From Xylona heveae TC161 (taxonomy: Eukaryota > Ascomycota > Xylonomycetes > Xylonales > Xylonaceae), in assembly GCF_001619985.1 (NCBI RefSeq), contig NW_017264208.1:63277-127276 (forward strand): a stretch of DNA of 64,000 nt, in the 5' to 3' direction. The number at the start of each line of letters is the position of its first letter. Position 1 is the first letter of the stretch. Made by a program: the position numbers and the translations under genes. The notes beneath the pieces were generated by a model, which was given only the letters and a program-made list of their open reading frames with translations, was not told the origin of the DNA and did no database searches. Positions 11,962-22,700 of this stretch are shown here, in pieces.

Positions 11962-12454
11962 TTTGGGAATATCTGTATGGTTCGTTGAAACCTTGATAGT
12001 TGTTTTGTATTATTTCTCCTTTGCCCCGCGATAGAATTTAGTTTAGATTGAATAGGGCTGGTGTCAAAAGTGGGCCGTGCACGCGAATTGTTTTGCTTCG
12101 AGATTGGCAAATTTACGTCAGAAGCGTCTCCAAGACAAGAAAACCTCACAAATCTTCGATGTGCCTTATTGGTAAGGGCCCTCACTTTAATCCCCTTGTC
12201 AGAAGCTATACCATGGAAGATTAAGAACTCCCTTGAAGGATCCACGCCCCTCTGAGTCACCACTACTTGGCAACCAGCCACAAACGAAGCTCCGCAACGA
12301 ACTTCAGGCGACCAACTTCAGCCGGCCGCCTGAAAGTCAATCAATGAGTCAACGCAGATAAAATACTATCTTAAAGAGCCACAGTCGACATTTTCCCTTA
12401 CAAGTTTTCACAACCAAAGCCCATCGCAATAACCAGCCTCTCTGAGAAGGCGCA
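11962..12454. other. Shared upstream region of ankyrin gene and TRL1
   Basis: 493 bp between two divergent starts, so both promoters must lie here. A minus-strand open frame (11880-12281) has no recognisable content and is taken as chance. No clear regulatory motif was picked out. Confidence 0.55.
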
Positions 12455-14962
12455 ATGTCTCGTCGTGATACCCCGCCATACGTCCCTCAAGACCCGCAGG
12501 AGGTGGCGCAGATCGTGCAAGCTCTCGACACACATTCGAAAAAGTCAGGACATGGCAAAAAGGCAGGCTTTTCTTGTAGAAAGGCCACTTTTGAAGTTGA
12601 AGGCACCAACGGACGTACGGTTGATTCCTGGCGCTTCCAGGACTGGGACTACAAGAAACCCGACCTTCCTACTTACGCCCGTGGCCTCTTTACCTACAGA
12701 AACCAAGAGGGGCAGCAAGAGATTGTTGTCCGTGGATACGATAAGTTCTTTAACGTCGACGAAGTGAATAAAACGCAGTGGCGAAACGTGGAGAACAACA
12801 CACGAGGTCCATACGAGCTTAGCGTGAAAGAAAACGGTTGTATCATCTTTATCTCTGGACTGGACGATGGAACACTGCTGGTCTGCAGCAAGCATTCTAC
12901 TGGTCCAAGGGATGATGCTGATCTTAGCCATGCTACGGCTGGAGAAAAGTGGGTGGACAGACATCTCGAGACAGTTGGCAAGACGAGACGGGATCTCGCT
13001 TTGGAACTGCGCAAAATGAATGCGACCGCTGTTGCGGAGCTTTGTGACGATAAATTCGAGGAGCACGTTCTAGCGTACGATGAATCAAGGGCCGGGCTGT
13101 ACGTTCACGGGATCAATCTTAACCTACCTTACTTTGCGACGTATTCAGGACCTCTTGTTGACAAATTTGCCGACAAGTGGGGAATGAGAAAGGTCGAGTA
13201 TGTCATGAAGGACGACATCTTCTCTACCCGAAAGTTTCTCGAGGAAGTGGCCGAAACTGGATCTTATCATGGAAAGCAAACGGAAGGCTTTGTCATAAGA
13301 TGTCAAGCTCGGGAACATGAAGGCGCGCCTTGGGAGGACTGGTTCTTCAAATACAAGTTTGAGGAGCCGTACCTAATGTACCGCCAATGGCGAGAGGTTA
13401 CAAGAGCCATAATTGCTGGAAAACCTCCAAAATACAAAAAACACAAGAAGGTCACAGAAGAGTACATCCAATTCGCCCGACGCCGATTCATTGAAGACCC
13501 GAGTCTTGTGAAGGCATTTCAGCAAAATCACGGAATCATTGCATTGAGAGAAGCATTTCTCCAAGAGCGCGGCCAAGCAGGACATGAAATTATCCGGGAA
13601 GAAGGAGAGGCTGGCGCGGATCAGAGTGAGGTGACCCACAATGTCGTACTTGCTCCCATCGCCACCATTGGTTGCGGTAAGACAACAGTTGCTGTAGCCC
13701 TTCAAAAACTTTTTGGATGGGGCCACATTCAAAACGATAACATACAAGGCAAAAAGAATCGGCCGCAACGGTTTGCCGCCGGAGTCTGTGGCGAATTGTC
13801 CAAACACCCTGTGGTAATCGCCGATAGAAATAATCATCAGCGCCGTGAGAGAAAACAAATCATTGAAGATGTCAAACAGCGAAATCGAGGTGTTCAATTC
13901 GTCGCTTTACATTGGGTTCATGAGCCCTCCAATTATGCTGCTATCAAGCAGGCCATGTGGAACCGAGTTGCTTCTCGAGGAGATAACCATCAGACGATAC
14001 AAGTTGGTCCCAAGTCCAAAGACGACATTCTTGGTATAATGGAAGGTTTCCTGCACCGGTTCGAGCCCCTTGACGATTCCAGAGACCCGGATGACGCATT
14101 TGATCTTGTCATCAACCTCGACGTGACGGCGTCCTCGCGCGACAATCTAGAAACAGTCGTCGGCGCTCTCCACAACGCCTATCCGAAGCTGATGACGGAT
14201 ATGCCCACTGTCTCCGACCTCGATGACGCCATCCATGCCGCTATGAACGACTATCAGCCCGACATTAAGCACACTCTCAATTTTGGGGACAATAAGGCGG
14301 CCAAGGCCAAAACTAACGCGCAAAATCAGGCCAGTACGCCAAAGAAACAAAAACCTCCAAAAGTTGACTTCTTTTGCATCCGCCTTCCAACACAGCGTAT
14401 CAACTCAATCCTCGATTCTCTCTTTGCTTCACAGCCGCCCGAAACTGCCCGGTTTTACCGACAACTCCAGCAGACCCGGCGAGTCCAGGCAGCATTCCAT
14501 GTCACGCTCATCCATCGGGCTGCTGCCCAGGCCGAAAAGGAGACCTGGGAGCTCTTCGATGCGAAATACGTTGCCGCCCTTGCTGAAGAATCAGCACGGA
14601 TCAAGTCTAAGAACCAGGCCTCGCAGGCCAACGGCACCAATAACGCCAGCGCCCAGCAATTTCCGGACCCTGTCCTGGCAACGTGCCGTGTCCAGCTTGA
14701 ACGTCTCGTCTGGGATAATCGTGTCATGTGCATTGTCGCGCGCCTTCCTGATGCCGCTGACTCTGGCTGGCATACGGTTAACCCCGTTGCCCACGTTACC
14801 GTCGGCACCGCCTCCCAAGATATCAAGCCCAAGGAAAGCAATGACTTGCTCCAGGCTTGGCTCCAGAATGGAAATGGCGAACATAGCGGCATCTCCGAGC
14901 TAGCGATTCCCGGACAGATTATTCTTCACGGGGATGTCCATGCTTCATTGCAGCGCAATTAA
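12455..14962 (+). CDS. TRL1: tRNA ligase (ligase / kinase / cyclic phosphodiesterase)
   Basis: Single exon, 835 residues, with all three Trl1 domains in order. The adenylyltransferase ligase has its nucleotide-binding lysine at K125 in VKENGCIIF. The polynucleotide kinase has a P-loop IATIGCGKTTVAVAL near 405. The C-terminal 2H cyclic phosphodiesterase has its two histidine motifs, HVTLIH near 681 and HVTVG near 778. In fungi this enzyme heals and seals the halves of intron-containing tRNAs and joins the exons of HAC1/hacA mRNA in the unfolded protein response; the kinase prefers GTP. The gene is essential in yeast. The usual core residues are all present, so the enzyme looks active. Confidence 0.96.
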   Translation: MSRRDTPPYVPQDPQEVAQIVQALDTHSKKSGHGKKAGFSCRKATFEVEGTNGRTVDSWRFQDWDYKKPDLPTYARGLFTYRNQEGQQEIVVRGYDKFFNVDEVNKTQWRNVENNTRGPYELSVKENGCIIFISGLDDGTLLVCSKHSTGPRDDADLSHATAGEKWVDRHLETVGKTRRDLALELRKMNATAVAELCDDKFEEHVLAYDESRAGLYVHGINLNLPYFATYSGPLVDKFADKWGMRKVEYVMKDDIFSTRKFLEEVAETGSYHGKQTEGFVIRCQAREHEGAPWEDWFFKYKFEEPYLMYRQWREVTRAIIAGKPPKYKKHKKVTEEYIQFARRRFIEDPSLVKAFQQNHGIIALREAFLQERGQAGHEIIREEGEAGADQSEVTHNVVLAPIATIGCGKTTVAVALQKLFGWGHIQNDNIQGKKNRPQRFAAGVCGELSKHPVVIADRNNHQRRERKQIIEDVKQRNRGVQFVALHWVHEPSNYAAIKQAMWNRVASRGDNHQTIQVGPKSKDDILGIMEGFLHRFEPLDDSRDPDDAFDLVINLDVTASSRDNLETVVGALHNAYPKLMTDMPTVSDLDDAIHAAMNDYQPDIKHTLNFGDNKAAKAKTNAQNQASTPKKQKPPKVDFFCIRLPTQRINSILDSLFASQPPETARFYRQLQQTRRVQAAFHVTLIHRAAAQAEKETWELFDAKYVAALAEESARIKSKNQASQANGTNNASAQQFPDPVLATCRVQLERLVWDNRVMCIVARLPDAADSGWHTVNPVAHVTVGTASQDIKPKESNDLLQAWLQNGNGEHSGISELAIPGQIILHGDVHASLQRN

Positions 14963-16062
14963 ATCGGGTACTTGAAATAGCGATCTAAAGGCCGGCCATT
15001 TCTATAGTCTGGTGACGGATATCTCCCGATAGTTAGAGCTAGGGACGGCCTTGGCTAATGTTATGTGGACAACCGGGATGTTCATACGATTATGCATGGA
15101 GATATTGGCATCTAGCTCAAAATAGCTGATTATTATATTTTGAACCATCCCAGACACCTCGTCGCACAATGAAAATCCAATTAAGTCTAACAGTCGCTTA
15201 TATCTCTAATGCCGACCATAGTGCCCATGTGATGCTCGATCCCAATCTACGCAAATGACTCCCGACAATGCAAGCGTTGTATAAATATGAGCTGACCCAT
15301 CTTTTTCAAGGACACTGACTTCCTTAGTCTCTCCCGCTAAAGCTCAGCACCCGTTTCTGCTGCAATTTAGTAAAACAGCTCTCTCCAACTTAGACCAAAG
15401 TCCTCGATTTCAGACCCGTCCCTCGTCATACTAGGCTGGAGAGTGTATCTCAAAGACCAGAAATCCTCATCAAGTCGTATACAAAGGAGATCAAGGTCCA
15501 TCCATTTCATTTTTGTCATTCGATGCCTCTTTACAGCAGTTGGTCCGTGCCGAGCGGTGTATACTATGAATCTCTCTGTTCAAAACGACATGTTCATGGA
15601 TGGAAAGCAACGTGGGACTATGGCCCAAATATTTACGCGTTGCAGGCACCAGCGATTCCAGCGTGAGAAACGAGATCAAGCGGCTGAGCTGCAGGGAAAG
15701 CTAAATTATGGAATTTTGAGATTTGGTAAGGTGGTTGTGATGACATATGGTGTTGAGATTGGGGTAAGTCGAGTCGTAGATGTACATCTATAAGTACTGA
15801 TCGGCATTTGAGGCTCCATTTTGTGTATAGTGGAGGCTTTTGGTATTTCTGGGTCCGTTTGTTTAATTAGTGCAGACATGGCTTTTTCTAGGAAAAAGGT
15901 AAAATCAATCCCCCTTACCCTTTTAATAGGACTTGGGACTGGCGAAGGGATAGATGAGGGGGAAAGTGCTGTATTAAGCAATTGGATACTGTCCGAACGA
16001 CGAGGGGATGAATTGCAAGACGGCACAGTTGATGGCAGGAGTGGTGGAAGGGAACCTTCCAT
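14963..16062. other. Gene-poor intergenic stretch
   Basis: Follows the TRL1 stop. Open frames on both strands (for example + 15443-15793) lack start context, domains or splice logic. I see no RNA gene or repeat. Confidence 0.5.
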
Positions 16063-16488
16063 TCACTTCCATGATGATGGTTTATGGAAACTAAGAAGAA
16101 GAAGAGGCAGAAAAAGAAACATGTGGACAAAGGAGCAAGAAAAATGTAACGACAGCTCTCCCCTATCAATGGGTAAAGCAGCAAATAAACAACGAAGGCT
16201 CTGATCCACCATGGATGGAGTGATAAACAGATTTGGTGGCGTTGCAAACAGGTACAAAGTACCCATCTTTTTCGTCCTCTGAACCGCGCCCTTGACTGAA
16301 TCAAAGGCAGCCGAAGGGTCCAGGTCCTCAGCCTTGGCACAGTCCTTCAGCGACTGGCTGTTATTTAGGACCTGGCTGTCTTGCCCACAGATCTCGCGGG
16401 GCACTACCACCAGTTGGTGGTTCCGCTGTGCAAGCTGTGCGAGATATGCATGCATTTCTGTGACCCTTGAATCACCATGGAGCGACAT
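16063..16488 (-). CDS. Candidate small gene, unknown product
   Basis: Open frame of 141 codons. The first ~75 residues look protein-like: polar, helical, with LAQLAQRNHQLVVVP and SQSLKDCAKAEDLDPSAAFD and ending VKGAVQRTKKMG. The rest is hydrophobic and pyrimidine-driven, more like intron or 3' sequence. A donor near 16262 (ATGG|GTACTT) could end a first exon, but I found no convincing second exon. It may equally be chance. No family recognised. Confidence 0.3.
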   Translation of the reverse strand: MSLHGDSRVTEMHAYLAQLAQRNHQLVVVPREICGQDSQVLNNSQSLKDCAKAEDLDPSAAFDSVKGAVQRTKKMGTLYLFATPPNLFITPSMVDQSLRCLFAALPIDRGELSLHFSCSFVHMFLFLPLLLLSFHKPSSWK

Positions 16489-16954
16489 TATGATATATAG
16501 AGAGCGTTCTGCTCGGCCTGACTACCGACCACAGTGCAACGGCAATATGTGAGCGCGTCCTGTCATGATGCCTTGGATCGGTTTGTTCAGGAGATTTCGA
16601 TATTGAGGACCGCTAGAATGTGGAGATATATGAGCTCAAGGAATTGGGCACCACTGAGTGTGCAGAGAGCCATATCCACGAGACCCTTTGGCCTTTGAAA
16701 TAACATGCCGTGTCTCTAGGTTCTGTGGAGGCTTGGCTCCTGAATAGTGCAGCAACAGAGCTAGGCTGCTGTATGAGAAGCAAACATCTTCTCTGGTTGT
16801 AAATTCGGACTACATGTAAAAAGGGAACAAGTAATAATAGCCCACAGTGCGGGGTGCCGTTGACATATTTGTTCTCCGTAAAAGTCTCGATACCATGAGC
16901 CAGTCCAAATACTCGTCAATATCTTAACTGATAGCAAGGGCAGCTGAGCGTGAT
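16489..16954. other. Intergenic
   Basis: 466 bp between two weak minus-strand gene candidates. Nothing recognised. Confidence 0.45.
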
Positions 16955-17519
16955 TTAGCTCAGATCCACCATGCGTGCCAGGCCGTACACGGCAGCCAAC
17001 AAACACTGGACGATTGCGGCCAGCCCGCAACAAGGAGCAACGGAATGGTCACGGCTCTATATACATGTTAGCTGCGTACACACATGTTGAAGACCGTACG
17101 ACTCACCTGAACTGAAAGGGCCTGGACATAGCTGAATCGGCCGCTCTCAATCTGTTCGGGCCGTACGGCCCAAAGGGAACGCGAGACGGACTTCAGCATC
17201 AAGCCAGTCAAGCAGCTGACGGCCCCCGATCCGCGAGATGAAAGGGTTCATCTATATGGCAGGTCAGCATAGTCAACTAGCAGCGTACGGGATAAAAAAT
17301 TCACCTCCGTGTTGGCAATGTCCAACACGAGCTTATTCGACCTTGGACGAAATAGACAGGCATCAGGCTGCGGAACCACCGTGCTATGCAGGTGTGGGCA
17401 GGCAGTAAGTTTTCCAAGAGCTGGTCTTGTGGAAGCCATTGTTTTTGCTCATTTTGAAGCGCACTTTGAGAGCCCGAACAGAATTTTCGGAAAGTTTTTC
17501 TCGACTTGTGTTGGGTCAT
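16955..17519 (-). CDS. Candidate three-exon gene, unknown product
   Basis: Proposed exons 17519-17305, 17215-17107 and 17056-16955 (introns of 89 and 50 nt) keep one frame for 141 residues and end at a TAA. The splice signals are good: the first intron has a TGCTGAC branch site and CAG acceptor, the second a GTGAGT donor, CTAAC branch site and ATAG acceptor. The last exon reads like protein (LAAIVQCLLAAVYGLARMVD, a likely amphipathic or membrane helix). The first exon could use another frame starting at 17439 (MASTRPALGKL), so the N-terminus is unsure. No family recognised. Confidence 0.35.
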
Positions 17520-18647
17520 GTAGAAGTTGACTTGGCTGAGAGCTTGGCAAAGCTTGTGGCAAATTCAGGACCAACGGAGAAAATGTGTAATTGGGATCAA
17601 AAAGCCCGGAGTTTCTTTTTTGAATTTTTTGGTTATTCGTGGAGAAAAGCGATGTCACGTCCCGGACGAAAATTGCTAGGAATTGTTGAGAATCATGATG
17701 AGATTGTAGCTGAGACATACTGCTAGCCAGTTACTAGCCCTTTGATATTGCCACGAATGGGAGATTCAGCTATTCATTGTAAGGTAGTTCTAACAGCTCT
17801 TTTCAAAAGAGCGAGCAGTTGTTCTACAAATCATGAGGGCCATTTACCGCCAAACGACATATATTCTGGTTTCATGATGGCAGTATCTATAGAAAATCTC
17901 GATGAGATGGACTGGCTCTGACAAGAGTACTTGTTGAAACTTAAAACATAATATAATAAAGTTTAGGTAAGCAATACTGCAACAAGGTTTGACATTGCAA
18001 GGAGAGGATATTCCTGAAACGTTGGTTGATTTGTGTAGTTTTTGATATTTGAAGAAGAACTTTTGAAGTGTAACAAGATATCGTCCTAAGTGTTCTTAAA
18101 GGAATTATAGTCTTGTATCACCTCGTTACTAAAAGTGTGACAAAGGGCAAGGCCGCAAGAGAAGTAGATTGCTCTACGATTGTAGATATACAATACGATC
18201 AGAAGACATGTAAGTCTGTGTGGAAACATGGGAATTTATAAAACGTAATATAGCTTTTCACAAAGTTAAGGATGAAGGTGACCCGCCAAATTCCCGGAAA
18301 AATTAAGTAAACATGAATATAGAATGTGCATTGAATCCTCATGATGAATCCAATCATGTATTGACTTTACAAGTAATCGCTCTTGGCCACTCCATTCGGT
18401 GAAATAATTATTGAATAATTACTCGCTTATTGTGACACGGAAAGCCATGATTGGCGTCCTTGCAGATCAATTTATCGTCCTTAAGTTATGTAAAAATCTA
18501 CGTAGAAGATATCACTTTAAAAATATGGTATAGGGAAAGAGACGAGTTACTTTCTCACACGCCCCAGAATGATATCATCCGACTAGCCAGTCAAATTATG
18601 TACTCAACGTCGTAACGGATTTTCAGGTCCATAGACATGCAGATTTA
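17520..18647. other. AT-rich gene desert
   Basis: 1.1 kb with no plausible gene. It contains a perfect 17-bp palindrome, GCTCTTTT-C-AAAAGAGC, at 17796-17812. Nothing else stands out. Confidence 0.55.
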
Positions 18648-20430
18648 TTATGGAGCCAACTTGCTCTTTCCTCTCAGCCACGGACCCCAGATCCGAAATG
18701 CCAGAGGAATTGGAATCATAATAGCTGCTAAACAACCGAGTAGAGTACCAGCCCATTGCACACCTAAATTTTTGAACATCTGTTTCGAGAAGAGAGGAAA
18801 TCCGGCTGCAACGCTGGAGCGGAGGATGATATTTGCGGCTACTGTGGATGCTGCTCTTTAAGAAAATCAGTTTTTCGCTGAATAAATAAATGGTAAATCA
18901 ACTTACAAAGGGAGATATGAGTCAACCAGATAATTGAAACACGGAAGAAAGATGCATAAGACACCAAATCCAATAAGTACACCCGCCGCAGTTGGCGCCA
19001 TCCAATGAATAGTAGAAGTAAAACCAGTCCAGCCAAACCTGGCTCAAGTCAGTACATAAAAGCAACGGAAAAGAATTACTCGGGGTGATAAAAATACATA
19101 CCAAAACAAACCAGCAGTGAAGATGGGAGCACCGACAATGGCAGGCAGAAGGCGCCATTCAGGAACAGGGACATTGTTATTTGCATTCAATTTCTTCACA
19201 TAAATTGAATGCTGTGAAAGGATAAAGCAACATGCCGGCACTTGGCCAACGATAAGACCGTTGAACGTTAATCCTCCAACGCCAGGGCTCATTCCATATA
19301 TCGTCTCGAACACAAAAGGGTATGCTTCTAACATTGCGTATACCAGACCGTATATGAAGGACATGTAGAGAGAGATGAGCAGGATGATAGGCTCTGTGAC
19401 AAGCATTCGTACTGGACGGGTAAAATTATTCTGAATTAGCTCATGAAGGTCGATTTCCACTTCATCCTGCTTGGCGTGAATCCCCCAGTTTAAAGTTTGA
19501 CGGCGCAGAGCTGCGGCCTTCTCGACTAACAGAAATGGTGCATATGTTTCATTGAGGAGGAGGATGAACAGGGAAAAGCTCGCAAAACTCATGAATGCAG
19601 GTATGTAGAGAGTCCATCGCCAGCCCAGAGAGCTGGTTGCAATGAAACCACCGATGAAGGGGGCGCTAAAGGGACCAACAAACACGGTCAGAGAATAAAT
19701 GGTGATTGCTACCCCTCGATGTGCATTGTTGTAGATGTCGGATAAAACTGCTGGTACGACTGAGAGTTGACTGGCACCGAACATGCCAGCAAAGAAACGG
19801 CATAGGATCAATGTTTGGATATCTTTTGCGATCGCTGATGCAATAGTAAAAATGGCACCGCCAAACATTCCAATGGTCAACGGCCAGCGTCTTCCAATCA
19901 ACTCTGAGGCAGGGGCCCATAGTAACGGACCCGAGGCAAAGCCCAAGACATACAAGGTGGTACCGAGTGTAGCAACCTCTGAGCTGACGCCAAAAGCTTT
20001 GCTTGCACCTTTAATGCCAGGAGCAAATACTGCACTTGTGAACGAGGCAGTCAGCGTGCCAAAACAAGCAATCGAAGAAAGATATAGTCTGAAAATAGTC
20101 TGTCAGAACTGGTCCAGATACAACTTTTGTCAGGGTTGCATACTTGACAGGAAGACTCCAATTATGAGGATGCTCTGGGTCATCGCTCCCATCAAATTCA
20201 ACCACATAATCTTCTGGATCTGGAAGAGCAGGAGGAAATGGCTTTCCATCCCCCATTTTCAAGGGACGGTCATGTCCTGTCTCTCTGCCATGGTTTGAGC
20301 CCACAGTCAATTTTTGTTGCAGGCGATTGGTGGTGATTCGAGCCAATTCCAAAGCATCCAAGTAGCGGTGATCTGAATTATTTGCCTGTGATGGTTGATT
20401 ATCAGCTTGGCTGGATTGAGGAGACTCCAT
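18648..20430 (-). CDS. MFS transporter, DHA1 drug:H+ antiporter type
   Basis: Four exons, 20430-20144, 20088-19102, 19038-18907 and 18855-18648, with introns of 55, 63 and 51 nt; 537 residues. The junctions restore family sequence: SLPVK-LYLSSIACFGT and AGLFW-FGWTGFTST. A 95-residue polar cytoplasmic N-terminus ends in DPEHPHNW, typical of fungal DHA1 members. The twelve helices follow, with motif A around ASELIGRRWPL and motif C-like VFVGPFSAPFIGGFIA. It should move a small organic compound across the plasma membrane by proton antiport. Its start lies back to back with the Zn2Cys6 regulator, and its promoter shares a triplet array with that gene and with the nitronate monooxygenase, so export or uptake of that enzyme's substrate is a fair guess. 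Confidence 0.92.
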
Positions 20431-20611
20431 TCTATCATCGTACTCCAGGATAATGGGATAGGACTACTCAGCTGAGATGGACCATGGTGGGCGTAATTTG
20501 CTATATATCAGCCTGAAATTGCTCAAAACAATAATTTGACTCTAAGCTGAGTATGTGTAAACTCTTTTAGTTCGTGGGCCCTGAGGAGTAGAAGAGTGGC
20601 GTCGTGGATAA

Positions 20612-20632
20612 CGGATGGTGCGGTTGTTGCGG
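20612..20632 (-). promoter_or_regulatory. CGG array with 9-bp pitch upstream of MFS gene
   Basis: CGG begins at 20612, 20621 and 20630, exactly 9 bp apart, about 180-200 bp before the transporter's ATG. Read on the transporter's strand it is CCGCAACAACCGCACCATCC followed by G. The same pattern occurs in the two neighbouring promoters. Direct CGG repeats with 6-bp gaps are known sites for some Zn2Cys6 regulators (Hap1), and CCGCA is the half-site of AlcR. Confidence 0.65.
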
Positions 20633-20882
20633 AACCACTAAACTTGAGATGCCAGTGATTATAGCATCCGGTCAAACAATGCATGATCAACGTGTGGCGA
20701 TACTCAAAATCTTTTCTTGAATAAGATACATTATTCTATCTGCCTCTATTTCCTTTCATACACGCGCAGCCCCAAGCCACGTATATAGGATTCCTCGGAG
20801 CTTGAATGACGACAACCAAGTGCCTGGTGTGCTTAGGAAATCTCTACGGTCGAGACTGCTGATCACTAACCCATCTCGCGTC

Positions 20883-20912
20883 CCGCAAGTACCGTAATTA
20901 CCGCAATATCCG
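20883..20912 (+). promoter_or_regulatory. CCG array with 9-bp pitch upstream of Zn2Cys6 regulator
   Basis: CCG begins at 20883, 20892, 20901 and 20910: four triplets in perfect 9-bp register, 100-130 bp before the regulator's ATG. Three of the four are followed by C, and the first three by YAA. This fits autoregulation. Confidence 0.7.
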
Positions 20913-21011
20913 CCACAGCCATGATATCCTCCCGTTGCCTTACGTCGTTCATGAAGCTTATTCCCATATCGCAATTGATTGGATAAAAATTTCTTTTTAC
21001 TCTACATTATC

Positions 21012-22700
21012 ATGGCATCCTCCACCGGACAGCTCAAGCGCAAGCGCTCTCGGGTAGCGTGCGAGCCCTGTCGAGAACGAAAGAGAAAATGCAATGGAGG
21101 AAACCCTTGTCTGACATGCACTGAATGGGGATATGACTGCTTCTACAAAAACCACCATCGCGCAGAAGCCCAGTCGTCTTTAATTCCAGCTCCACCTGAA
21201 GATCTGCAGGATGCTTCTGTTGCCGAAAGATCAATACCGGACACCGTACGGTCTGAGGATCAAGACGTCGCGCAACGTTTGGAAGCAAATTCCGGAGCTG
21301 CTTTTGTGAGAAAGCTGGGCCTCAAAGTCGATCCGGAACATGCACCCAAATTGAACCTTTTTGGATGGAACATCGGCGCGCGTCAAGGACTTTTAGGCGC
21401 CGAATCTGCCTCTGCTCTGCCTAGTCTCAATGTTATTCCTCTAGCAGACATGCGGGAATTGGCATGTGTCTACTTCGCAAAGGTCGACCCATGTTACGGT
21501 TTCATTGATTCCCGTGTTTTCTATGAGCGCTTGGATGCGCGTTGGCGTTCGCCTCTGACAAGCAGCTCATATGATAGTGTGCTGGCTGGAGTTGCTGCGC
21601 TTGGATCACTTTTCTCTACCAGGAATCTCGGCATTACAGAACACCATCTGGTGAAGACAGCTCAGGTGCAATTAGAAACGGAGCTTTTGATCAAAGCTCC
21701 TTGTCTGGACACACTTACCGGCTGGACGCTTCGAGTAATCTACATGAGAATGACGGCATCTCCATATCCTGCATGGATCGCAAGTTGTACTTTGATGCAT
21801 TTGATTGAAGCTGCAGGTTTCCACCTCAAACCATCTAGCGACACAGTCCTTTCTTGTGGCGTACAGTGCGATCCCCAGATTCGAGGGAGACTAATTGGGG
21901 TAGCACAGCACCTCAACATGTGGATTTCTTACGATCTCGGCCTCTCAATGGTTCCACTACACAACGAGAACCCATTGACTTTATCTCCTAGAGAGGGCGA
22001 CTATACGACCGAGCTTCTTAATCTCTTGCCAGTTTCATCCAGCCTGGCACCAGACAAGACTCGAAATGACACTGATCTGCAATCACTTCTTTTACAGATC
22101 TTGAATGGAGCACACAGTCAGCCGCCATCTGTTCTCGCCCAATGCAACCTTGTCCTATGTCTACTTCGCCGACTGCGAGCCTTGAATTCCAACCTTTCCT
22201 CTCTTCTTCTCGAGAAAGTCCTTGCGTTATTCAAACAGGGCCTCTGTGCCGCGCGCACCATGGCAATGAGCTGCAATCCCTGGCACCACGTAGCCAACGT
22301 ACCTTTTCACATCATCAGCATTCTCCTCGAGATGGACAGCCGTGTCTCATTTGCTTTACTCCCAGAAGCAATGCAGACATTGCGACAGGTCGCCAACACG
22401 TACAACACTGCAACTATGCGCGAGGCTCACAATACCGCCTGCCTGCTAATCTTTCTCTATCAACGACGCAGGTCCGAAGATGTAAGCCTCTTTAGTTCTA
22501 TTATGGGTGTTCACTGTCAGCCTTCAGAGCTCAGACCGTCCCCACGACAAATGACACCAAGCTCTGAAGGAGTTTCCTGGCTGGAAGGTTTGGTTTCCGA
22601 GCTTCCCAACTTGCAGGGGTTTGACTTCACGCAATTCTTGCAAGACATGAATGATTTGTCTCAGGATGTAGACGTGGTCGACGGGATTAATTTTATGTAA
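21012..22700 (+). CDS. Zn2Cys6 fungal transcription factor (cluster regulator)
   Basis: Single exon, 562 residues from the ATG at 21012. A basic stretch (LKRKRSRVA) precedes the binuclear zinc cluster C17-x2-C20-x6-C27-x5-C33-x2-C36-x6-C43. The middle domain has the fungal-specific signature region, with GWTLRVIYMRMTASPYPAWI followed by ASCTLMHLIEAAGFH. It binds DNA in the nucleus. The likely targets are its own gene and its two neighbours, because each of their promoters carries CCG triplets spaced 9 bp apart. This is inference from position and motif; no binding specificity can be read from the protein alone. I saw no intron and none is needed. Confidence 0.92.
   Translation: MASSTGQLKRKRSRVACEPCRERKRKCNGGNPCLTCTEWGYDCFYKNHHRAEAQSSLIPAPPEDLQDASVAERSIPDTVRSEDQDVAQRLEANSGAAFVRKLGLKVDPEHAPKLNLFGWNIGARQGLLGAESASALPSLNVIPLADMRELACVYFAKVDPCYGFIDSRVFYERLDARWRSPLTSSSYDSVLAGVAALGSLFSTRNLGITEHHLVKTAQVQLETELLIKAPCLDTLTGWTLRVIYMRMTASPYPAWIASCTLMHLIEAAGFHLKPSSDTVLSCGVQCDPQIRGRLIGVAQHLNMWISYDLGLSMVPLHNENPLTLSPREGDYTTELLNLLPVSSSLAPDKTRNDTDLQSLLLQILNGAHSQPPSVLAQCNLVLCLLRRLRALNSNLSSLLLEKVLALFKQGLCAARTMAMSCNPWHHVANVPFHIISILLEMDSRVSFALLPEAMQTLRQVANTYNTATMREAHNTACLLIFLYQRRRSEDVSLFSSIMGVHCQPSELRPSPRQMTPSSEGVSWLEGLVSELPNLQGFDFTQFLQDMNDLSQDVDVVDGINFM

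Larger units (their letters stand above)
20431..21011. other. Divergent promoter region, MFS transporter / Zn2Cys6 regulator
   Basis: 581 bp between two divergent starts. It holds two CCG/CGG triplet arrays (20612-20632 and 20883-20912), listed separately. No coding frame is credible here. Confidence 0.7.

Noticed and set aside
15443-15793. 116-codon plus-strand frame
   Set aside because: No start context, domain or splice partner, and the composition is that of random AT-rich DNA.
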